This document shows positions 1 to 5,035 of a stretch of 5,035 bases of DNA, piece by piece. The position numbers were made by a program, and so were the translations under genes. Each line of letters begins with the position of its first letter. The stretch's first letter is position 1. Source of the DNA: Pseudomonadota bacterium (lineage in GTDB: Bacteria; Pseudomonadota; Gammaproteobacteria; Burkholderiales; Burkholderiaceae_D); contig JAEZHR010000280.1 of the NCBI GenBank assembly GCA_023416415.1, forward strand, positions 1 through 5,035. Reading direction: 5' to 3'. The notes below the pieces were generated by a model, which did no database searches, was not told the origin of the DNA, and saw only the letters and a program-made list of their open reading frames with translations.

Positions 1-13
1 GCGTGAACCTGCG

Positions 14-45
14 CCGGGCGCTTTCCGGAAGATGCCCGCGCCCGG
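14..45 (-). terminator. GC-rich hairpin downstream of the permease gene, possible terminator
   Basis: Positions 14-21 (CCGGGCGC) and 38-45 (GCGCCCGG) are perfect 8-base inverted repeats around a 16-base loop. The hairpin begins 16 bases past the TAA stop of the minus-strand permease, where a terminator is expected. The loop contains a small palindrome, TTCCGGAA. There is no T-tract after the stem on either strand, so it is not a classical intrinsic terminator. It could act as a 3' mRNA-stabilising hairpin, a Rho-assisted terminator, or serve a gene arriving from the left on the plus strand. The hairpin is seen directly; its function is inferred from position. Confidence 0.4.
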
Positions 46-61
46 TCTTGCACAAGTGTCT

Positions 62-1363
62 TTACTCTCCGCCAAGCCAGGCAAAGCGGAACAGGAAGAT
101 CACGGCGATGATCCAGACCATTGCCGAGACCTCGCGCGCGCGGCCGGTGAGCAGCTTGAGCGCGGCGTAGGAGATGAAGCCGAAGGCGATGCCGTTGGCA
201 ATCGAGTAGGTGAACGGCATCGTCAGCGCGGTGATGACCGCAGGAATGCTCTCGGTCGAATCGTCCCAGTCCACCAGGCCGAGCTCGCGCACCATCAGGC
301 AGGCGACGAAGAACAGCGCCGGCGCGGTTGCGTAGGCGGGCACGGCGCCGGCCAGCGGAGCGATGAACAGGCAGGCCAGGAAGAGCACGGCCACGGCGAT
401 CGCGGTCAGGCCGGTGCGACCGCCGGCCTGCACACCGGATGCGCTTTCGATGTAAGCGGTGGCGCTGGAGGTGCCGAGCAGGGAACCTGCGACGATCGAA
501 GTGCTGTCGGCCAGCAGGGCGCGATTCATGCGCTTCATCTTGCCCTCCTTGAGCAGCCCGGCGCGGTTGGCCACGCCCATCAGGGTGCCGGTGGCGTCAA
601 ACAGCTCGACCAGGAAGAACACCAGCACGACGTTGAGGATGCCCAGCGAAATCGCGGCGCCGATGTCGAGCTGGAACAGCGTCGGCTCAATCGAGGGCGG
701 GGCGGAGAACACGCCGCGGTATTCATTGCCGGCGACGAAGAAGCTGGCGATGGTGACGGCAACGATGCCGATCAGGATCGCGCCTTTCACGCGCAGGCAG
801 TCGAGCGCGACAATGACCAGAAAGCCGAGCGCTGCCAGCAGCGGCGCCGGCTGGTGCAGGTCGCCCAGGGTCACCATCGTGGCCGGGTTGGCGGCAACGA
901 TGCCGGCATTTTTCAGCGAGATGATGGCCAGGAACAGGCCGATGCCGGCCACGATGCCCAGGCGCATCGAGGTCGGAATGCCGTTGATGATCCATTCGCG
1001 CACCCGCAGCACGCTCACGATCAGGAACAGCACGCCGGACAGGAACACCGCGCCCAGCGCAGCCTGCCAGGTGTAGCCGAGGCCGAGCACGACGGTGTAG
1101 GCGAAGTAGGCGTTCAGGCCCATGCCGGGGGCGATGGCGATCGGGTAGTTGGCCAGCAGGCCCATGATGAGCGAGCCGAGGGCGGCAATCAGGCAGGTGG
1201 CGACGAACACCGCATCCTTGGGCATGCCGGCATCGGCAAGGATGGAGGGGTTGACGAAGACGATATAGGCCATCGTCAGGAAAGTGGTCACACCGGCAAG
1301 GATCTCGGTGCGCACGTCGGTGCCGTGCTCTTTCAGCTTGAACTGCCGTTCCAGAAATTGCAT
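62..1363 (-). CDS. NCS2 family purine base permease (adenine/guanine/hypoxanthine type, AzgA-like)
   Basis: This is a 433-residue inner-membrane protein, predicted to import free purine bases by cation symport, as known for NCS2/AzgA relatives such as E. coli AdeP and GhxP. The N-terminus carries the family pattern: a short cytoplasmic stretch, then TEILAGVTTFLTMAYIVFVNP at about residues 19-39. Next come PGMGLNAYF (79-87), ELFDATGTLMGV (253-264) and the serine-rich segment from GTSSATAYIES to GGRTGL (297-319). These regions form the substrate and coupling site in the family. Hydrophobic segments fill most of the chain and the length is normal. The frame stays open upstream to a TTG at 1450, but the ATG at 1363 is preferred. 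It has GGAG 8 bases upstream and begins with MQFLERQFKLKE, which fits family N-termini. It is transcribed divergently from the ABC operon. The exact base specificity cannot be read from the sequence; a general adenine/guanine/hypoxanthine call is the safe one. Confidence 0.93.
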   Translation of the reverse strand: MQFLERQFKLKEHGTDVRTEILAGVTTFLTMAYIVFVNPSILADAGMPKDAVFVATCLIAALGSLIMGLLANYPIAIAPGMGLNAYFAYTVVLGLGYTWQAALGAVFLSGVLFLIVSVLRVREWIINGIPTSMRLGIVAGIGLFLAIISLKNAGIVAANPATMVTLGDLHQPAPLLAALGFLVIVALDCLRVKGAILIGIVAVTIASFFVAGNEYRGVFSAPPSIEPTLFQLDIGAAISLGILNVVLVFFLVELFDATGTLMGVANRAGLLKEGKMKRMNRALLADSTSIVAGSLLGTSSATAYIESASGVQAGGRTGLTAIAVAVLFLACLFIAPLAGAVPAYATAPALFFVACLMVRELGLVDWDDSTESIPAVITALTMPFTYSIANGIAFGFISYAALKLLTGRAREVSAMVWIIAVIFLFRFAWLGGE

Positions 1364-1370
1364 CTGGCTG

Positions 1371-1375
1371 ACTCC
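1371..1375 (-). promoter_or_regulatory. Ribosome binding site of the NCS2 permease
   Basis: On the minus strand this reads GGAGT, 7 bases before the ATG at 1363. It settles the start of the permease over the upstream TTG at 1450. The same five bases are exactly complementary to ACTCC (minus strand, 1445-1441) in the leader, so the site could be masked by RNA pairing. Confidence 0.65.
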
Positions 1376-1444
1376 GTGGTTGAAAGCGATGAACTGCACG
1401 GCGCTACGAACGATGCGTACCCGCCGCGCAGACGGCGCATGGAG

Positions 1445-1498
1445 TGGCAATTATGGCCTTCCCCCTATACGGGCCATATCTCAGCCGGTATATTGCCA
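1445..1498 (-). promoter_or_regulatory. Candidate structured RNA leader (possible purine riboswitch) of the permease
   Basis: Read on the minus strand, TGGCAAT (1498-1492) pairs perfectly with ATTGCCA (1451-1445), giving a 7-bp closing stem. Inside it, TATGGCC (1478-1472) pairs perfectly with GGCCATA (1458-1452). A competing fold uses TATAC plus GGC (1492-1488, 1486-1484) with GCC plus GTATA (1474-1472, 1470-1466). A third fold keeps the closing stem, leaves an ATACC/ATA internal bulge, then pairs GGCT (1486-1483) with GGCC (1458-1455). The element ends 81 bases before the permease start, with no gene between. A short hairpin with an internal bulge ahead of a purine transporter recalls the NMT1 (xanthine) riboswitch of Proteobacteria, but I cannot confirm a consensus match. 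It lacks the features of the classical three-way-junction purine riboswitch. The strand is uncertain because the stems also form on the plus strand. Alternatives are an operator or an unrelated hairpin. Confidence 0.4.
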
Positions 1499-1576
1499 TC
1501 CTTTGCATTTCTGTGACTTCAGGTAACAAACCGGATGGAACCGGCACCATCGCGCTTGATGCCTGGACGACAAGAC

Positions 1577-3100
1577 ATGAACACGCGCCTGAGTCTACGC
1601 AACATCACCAAGACCTATCCGTCCGTGGTTGCCAATGCCGGCATCAACCTCGACGTGCGTCCCGGCGAGATCCACGCGATCCTGGGCGAGAACGGCGCCG
1701 GCAAGTCGACGCTGATGAAGATCATCTACGGCGCGGTCAGGCCGGATGCCGGACAGGTCATCTGGAACGGCAAGGAAGTGCACATCGCCAACCCGGCAGC
1801 GGCACGCCAGCTCGGCATTGCCATGGTATTCCAGCACTTCTCGCTGTTCGACACCTTGACCGTGGCCGAGAACATCGCACTTGGCCTGCCTGCCGGCACC
1901 GATCTGCACGCGCTGGGGCGCCAGATCGAGAGCACGGCGCAGCAGTACGGCTTCGCCCTGGAGGCGCAGCGGCATGTGCATACGCTGTCGGTCGGCGAAC
2001 GCCAGCGGGTGGAGATCGTGCGGGCGCTGCTGGCCCGGCCGCAGCTGCTGATCCTTGATGAGCCGACCTCGGTGCTGACCCCGCAGGCGGTCGAGAAACT
2101 GTTCGCCACCCTGCGCCAGCTTGCCGCGGAAGGGTGCAGCATCCTTTACATCAGCCACAAGCTCGACGAAATCCGTGCGCTCTGCCACAGCTGCACGGTG
2201 ATGCGCGCCGGCAAGGTGACCGGCGTATGCGATCCGACGCAGGAGACGACGGCCAGCCTGTCGCGCATGATGATCGGCGCCACGCCGCCGGTCGTGAAGG
2301 TGCAGGCGCATGCGCGCGGCGAATGCGTGCTGTCGGTACGCAGCCTGTCGTTGCCGAAGAGTCATCCCTTCGGCACTGCACTGTCGGACGTCAGCCTCGA
2401 TCTGCATGCCGGCGAAATCCTCGGCGTGGCCGGCGTGTCGGGAAACGGCCAGCAGGAGCTGCTGGCGGTGCTTTCCGGCGAGGACACGCGCGCGCCGGCA
2501 GAGGCGATCCGGATGCAGGACCAGCCGATCGGGCGCATGAACGCGGCGCGCCGGCGACGGCTCGGGCTCGGTTTCGTGCCGGAAGAGCGGCTCGGCCGCG
2601 GCGCGGTGCCGGATCTGTCCCTGGCCCACAACATCCTGCTGTCGCACCAGGACAATGAAACGGTGCGTCACGGGCTGGTGAACTTCCGTGCCATCCACGC
2701 GCTCGCGGCGGCGGTCATCGATCGCTTCAAGGTGAAGGCGGCAGGCCCGCAGGCCACCGCTGGGTCGCTGTCGGGCGGCAATCTGCAGAAATACATCGTC
2801 GGGCGCGAGGTCATGCGCGCCCCCAAGGTGCTGATCGTGGCCCAGCCGACCTGGGGTGTGGACGTGGGCGCGGCGGCGCAGATCCGCGCGGAGCTGATCG
2901 CGCTGCGCGACGCCGGTTGCGCGCTGCTGGTGGTGTCGGAGGAGCTCGATGAGCTGTTCGAGATTTCGGACCGGCTGGTGGTGATGGCCCAGGGCAGGGT
3001 GTCGCCGTCGATTGCGCGTGCCGATGCCACGGTGGACCAGATCGGACAGTGGATGAGCGGGCTGTGGCATGAAGCTGCCGAGGAGGCCATCCATGCTTGA
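1577..3100 (+). CDS. ABC transporter ATP-binding protein, BMP-type nucleoside/purine importer (NupO/YufO-like)
   Basis: This is a 507-residue protein with two fused ATPase domains, as in the sugar/nucleoside importer ATPases (RbsA, NupO), and should power the two membrane permeases encoded next. Domain 1 is intact: Walker A GENGAGKST (37-45), Q-loop Gln86, signature LSVGERQ (137-143), Walker B LLILDEP (157-163) and switch His194. Domain 2 (about 249-507) is degenerate. Its Walker A position reads GVSGNGQQE (286-294) without the Lys. Walker B ends VAQPTWGVD, so Gln423 replaces the catalytic Glu. The switch His is replaced by Glu in VVSEELDE, while its signature LSGGNLQK (398-405) is kept. Such asymmetry is normal in the family, giving one hydrolytic site. 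The ATG at 1577 (GGA 9 bases upstream) starts close to the first beta strand; in-frame ATGs at 1535 and 1559 would add 14 or 6 residues. It overlaps the next gene by 8 bases. The substrate is inferred from the permease type and the neighbouring purine permease. Confidence 0.92.
   Translation: MNTRLSLRNITKTYPSVVANAGINLDVRPGEIHAILGENGAGKSTLMKIIYGAVRPDAGQVIWNGKEVHIANPAAARQLGIAMVFQHFSLFDTLTVAENIALGLPAGTDLHALGRQIESTAQQYGFALEAQRHVHTLSVGERQRVEIVRALLARPQLLILDEPTSVLTPQAVEKLFATLRQLAAEGCSILYISHKLDEIRALCHSCTVMRAGKVTGVCDPTQETTASLSRMMIGATPPVVKVQAHARGECVLSVRSLSLPKSHPFGTALSDVSLDLHAGEILGVAGVSGNGQQELLAVLSGEDTRAPAEAIRMQDQPIGRMNAARRRRLGLGFVPEERLGRGAVPDLSLAHNILLSHQDNETVRHGLVNFRAIHALAAAVIDRFKVKAAGPQATAGSLSGGNLQKYIVGREVMRAPKVLIVAQPTWGVDVGAAAQIRAELIALRDAGCALLVVSEELDELFEISDRLVVMAQGRVSPSIARADATVDQIGQWMSGLWHEAAEEAIHA
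3081..3086 (+). promoter_or_regulatory. Ribosome binding site of the first ABC permease
   Basis: AGGAGG, a full anti-16S match, lies 6 bases before the ATG at 3093 and inside the end of the ATPase gene. It picks 3093 rather than the in-frame upstream ATG at 3069 as the permease start. Confidence 0.8.
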
Positions 3101-4160
3101 GCTGGAAAAGCGGCCCAGTCCTTCGGTCCTGATGAGTTGGCTGTCGCCGATTTTGGCGGTGCTGCTGACCGCCTTGTGCGGTGCCGTTCTGTTCGCCGCG
3201 CTTGGCAAGGATCCGGTCGCCGGCCTGCGCGTGTTCTATCTCGAACCACTGCGCGATCTGCGCGGCTGGACCGAGGTCGGCATGAAAGTGGCGCCGCTGC
3301 TGCTGATCGCGGTCGGGCTGGCGATCTGCTTTCGCGCCAACATCTTCAATATCGGCGCCGAAGGGCAGCTGGTGGTCGGCGCCATTGCCGGCGGAGCGGT
3401 CGCGCTGTGGCTCGATCCGGGTGACGGCGAGGGGGGCGGCGTGGCAGCCATTGCGCTCATTCTCGTCGCCGGTGCCATCGGCGGCATGGCCTGGGCGGCC
3501 ATCGTTGCCTTCCTGCGCGACCGCTTCAACGCCAACGAAATTCTCGTTTCGCTGATGCTGGTTTATGTCGCGCAGCTGCTGCTGAACTACCTGGTGCACG
3601 GCCCGCTGCGCGATCCCGACGGCTTCAATTTCCCGCAGTCGCGCCTGCTGTCGGACGGCTTCCTGTTGCCGGAGCTGATCGAAGGCTATCGCCTGCATTT
3701 CGGCATCGTCCTGGCCCTGTTTGCCTCGGCCGCAGGCTGGGTCTTCCTGTCGCGCAGTTTTGCCGGCTACCGTCTGCAGGTGGGCGGCATGGCGCCGCTG
3801 GCTGCACGCTACGGCGGCTTTTCCTCGCGCCGCGCCCTGTGGACGTCGATGCTCGCCTGCGGCGCGCTGGCCGGCGTTGCCGGCGTGGCCGAAGTGATCG
3901 GGCCGATCGGGCAGCTCACGCCTTCAGTCTCGCCCGGCTACGGCTTTGCCGCCATCATCGTCGCCTTCGTCGGGCGCCTGCATCCGGTGGGCGTGGTGTT
4001 TTCCAGCTTCGTGATGGCTCTGTTCTACATCGGCGGCGAACTGTCGCAGACGCGGCTGGGAATGCCGAATGCGATCACCGGCGTGTTCCAGGGCATTCTG
4101 CTGTTCGCACTGCTGGCCTGCGACGTGCTGATTCATTACAAACCGGTCTGGAGAAAATGA
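3093..4160 (+). CDS. ABC transporter permease, BPD_transp_2 family (NupP/YufP-like)
   Basis: This 355-residue inner-membrane protein is one of the two different permease subunits of the importer. A short polar N-terminus precedes a first membrane helix (about 16-37). A periplasmic-looking stretch follows, then a second helix leading into FRANIFNIGAEGQ (80-92), a hallmark of this permease branch. FNANEILVSLML (145-156) is also conserved. FAGYRLQVGGMAPLAARYGG (223-242) corresponds to the cytoplasmic G-x-x-L-R-A-V-G type loop thought to contact the ATPase. Further helices follow to a basic C-terminal tail ending in WRK. Length and composition are typical of the larger permease of BMP-type systems. 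It starts 8 bases inside the ATPase gene and its TGA overlaps the next start, so the three subunits are probably made in step. It is distantly related to RbsC-type sugar permeases, but the local motifs and the heterodimeric arrangement favour the nucleoside/purine branch. Confidence 0.92.
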   Translation: MLELEKRPSPSVLMSWLSPILAVLLTALCGAVLFAALGKDPVAGLRVFYLEPLRDLRGWTEVGMKVAPLLLIAVGLAICFRANIFNIGAEGQLVVGAIAGGAVALWLDPGDGEGGGVAAIALILVAGAIGGMAWAAIVAFLRDRFNANEILVSLMLVYVAQLLLNYLVHGPLRDPDGFNFPQSRLLSDGFLLPELIEGYRLHFGIVLALFASAAGWVFLSRSFAGYRLQVGGMAPLAARYGGFSSRRALWTSMLACGALAGVAGVAEVIGPIGQLTPSVSPGYGFAAIIVAFVGRLHPVGVVFSSFVMALFYIGGELSQTRLGMPNAITGVFQGILLFALLACDVLIHYKPVWRK

Positions 4161-5035
4161 TGGAAACCATCGCCATCGCTCCCTTGCTCGCCGCCTCCAT
4201 CAATGCCGGCACGCCCTTGTTGCTGGCGGCACTCGGCCTCCTGATCAATGAGAAATCAGGCGTCGTCAATCTCGGCGCCGAAGGCATGATGCTGGTGGCT
4301 GCCGTCACCGGTTTCGCCACGGCGGTCAGCAGCGGCAGCGTTGCGCTCGGCTTTGCGGTCGGCGCGGGCGCCGGCATGCTTTTGGCCGCACTGTTTGCCT
4401 TGTTCGCGGTCTGGATCGGCACCAACCAGTACGCCACCGGCCTGGCGCTGGCGTTGTTCGGCGGCGGTGCCTCGGCCTACATCGGCATCGATTTTTCCGG
4501 GCACAGCCTGGCCAGCAGCACGTTCGTGCTGCCCGTGCTGTCCGATCTGCCGGTGGTGGGCGTGGCGTTGTTTCGCCACCATCCGACCGTCTACCTCTCG
4601 TTGCTGTTGTGCGCGGCCATCGTCTGGTTCCTGTATCGCAGCCGGGCGGGCCTGGTCTTGCGCGCGGTGGGCGAATCGCCGCATTCGGCACACGCACTCG
4701 GCTACAACGTGCGCCTGATCCGCACCGGCGCGTTGCTGTTCGGAGGCGCCTGCTGCGGACTGGCCGGTGCTTATCTTTCGCTGGTCTACACGCCGCTCTG
4801 GGTCGAGGGCATGGTGGCCGGACGCGGCTGGATCGCGCTGGCGCTCACCACCTTCGCGACCTGGCGACCGGTGCGGGTGCTGGCCGGTGCATATCTGTTC
4901 GGCGGCGTGACCATCCTGAGTTTCCATGCACAGGCGCTCGGGGTGGCGATCGCTTCGCAGTTGCTGTCGATGCTGCCTTACCTGGCGACCATCCTGGTGC
5001 TGGTGCTGATTTCGCGCAATCCTGACTGGATCCGG
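4160..5035 (+). CDS. ABC transporter permease, BPD_transp_2 family (NupQ/YufQ-like), 3' end outside window
   Basis: This is the second membrane subunit of the importer. The frame is open to the last base, giving 292 residues without a stop; family members are about 300-310 residues, so only the tail should be missing. Recognisable parts are NAGTPLLLAALG (15-26), SGVVNLGAEGMML (33-45), NQYATGLAL (89-97) and the cytoplasmic loop LRAVGESPHSAHALGYNV (167-184), with hydrophobic helices between. SGVVNLGAEG is the counterpart of FNIGAEG in the first permease, showing their shared origin. Two adjacent ATGs are possible, at 4157 and 4160. GGAG at 4150-4153 lies 3 bases before the first and 6 before the second, so 4160 is favoured; starting at 4157 adds one Met and makes an ATGA overlap. 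In either case the start overlaps the TGA of the preceding permease, a sign of translational coupling. The binding protein partner is not visible. Confidence 0.9.
   Translation, partial: METIAIAPLLAASINAGTPLLLAALGLLINEKSGVVNLGAEGMMLVAAVTGFATAVSSGSVALGFAVGAGAGMLLAALFALFAVWIGTNQYATGLALALFGGGASAYIGIDFSGHSLASSTFVLPVLSDLPVVGVALFRHHPTVYLSLLLCAAIVWFLYRSRAGLVLRAVGESPHSAHALGYNVRLIRTGALLFGGACCGLAGAYLSLVYTPLWVEGMVAGRGWIALALTTFATWRPVRVLAGAYLFGGVTILSFHAQALGVAIASQLLSMLPYLATILVLVLISRNPDWIR

Larger units (their letters stand above)
1364..1576. promoter_or_regulatory. Divergent intergenic control region between permease and ABC operon
   Basis: This 213-base gap separates two divergent transcription units, so it must hold promoters for both. 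The central 100 bases (1441-1540) are about 49% GC by hand count, well below the flanking genes. I see no convincing sigma-70 promoter. TTGCCA (1493-1498, plus) resembles a -35 box and TATATT (1489-1494, plus) a -10 box, but they overlap and neither has a correctly spaced partner. TTGTTA (1529-1524, minus) is a weak -35 candidate without a matching -10. The half nearest the permease holds its leader RNA and ribosome binding site. The half nearest the ABC gene holds only a weak Shine-Dalgarno (GGA at 1565-1567). Confidence 0.55.

Noticed and set aside
1364..1450. N-terminal extension of the NCS2 permease to a TTG at 1450
   Set aside because: The extra 29 residues are unlike family N-termini, overlap the leader structure, and have a weaker start than the ATG at 1363 with its GGAG.
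1445..1498. Classical guanine/adenine three-way-junction riboswitch
   Set aside because: The element is short, has no third stem, and lacks the conserved junction bases and kissing loops of that class.
32..1516. 494-codon open frame on the plus strand opposite the permease
   Set aside because: It is the complement of the clearly coding NCS2 gene. The translation is a Gln/His/Gly/Asp/Arg-rich low-complexity product, typical of the antisense frame of GC-rich membrane protein genes, with no domain.
1512..1529. CRP-like site (TGTGA then GTAACA on the plus strand)
   Set aside because: Only the left half-site fits; the right half lacks the TCACA pattern, so chance is the better explanation.
1453..2058. 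Plus-strand ATG at 1453 with GGAG 8 bases upstream, opening a frame that enters the ABC gene
   Set aside because: It reads most of its length out of frame through the ATPase domain, and its start lies inside the inverted-repeat element. The GGAG is better explained as the complement of the leader CTCC. A short regulatory leader peptide cannot be excluded but nothing supports it.
1595..3208. 537-codon open frame on the minus strand opposite the ABC ATPase
   Set aside because: The plus strand has every ABC motif in order; the antisense product is Arg/His/Gln-rich without recognisable domains and runs into the next gene.
2811..3698. 295-codon minus-strand frame opposite the first permease
   Set aside because: Same composition artefact; it spans the junction of two convincing plus-strand genes.

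Overview
The window is GC-rich (roughly 65% by eye). Its codon usage, strong Shine-Dalgarno sequences and protein types suggest a betaproteobacterium (Burkholderiales or Rhodocyclales-like). That assignment is an inference from style; there is no rRNA or marker gene here. The theme is purine uptake.

Layout: positions 1-61 hold only the 3' flank of the first gene, with a strong GC hairpin. Positions 62-1363 (minus strand) encode a complete NCS2/AzgA-type purine base permease. Positions 1364-1576 are a divergent intergenic region, AT-richer than its surroundings, with a compact set of inverted repeats that could fold as a structured RNA leader. Positions 1577-5035 (plus strand) hold a tightly packed operon: a double-domain ABC ATPase (complete), a first BPD_transp_2 permease (complete) and a second permease cut off by the window edge. 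Start and stop codons overlap at both junctions of the operon, so translation is probably coupled.

Together the genes describe two routes for purines. One is a secondary transporter for free bases (adenine/guanine/hypoxanthine type). The other is a BMP-family (NupOPQ/PnrA-like) ABC importer, usually for nucleosides or related purines. The periplasmic or lipoprotein binding protein the importer needs is not in the window; it probably lies downstream or elsewhere. The genes are ordinary members of known families. The part most worth a second look is the intergenic element at 1445-1498, a candidate purine-responsive leader of the permease. No mobile elements, CRISPR arrays, tRNAs or rRNAs were seen.
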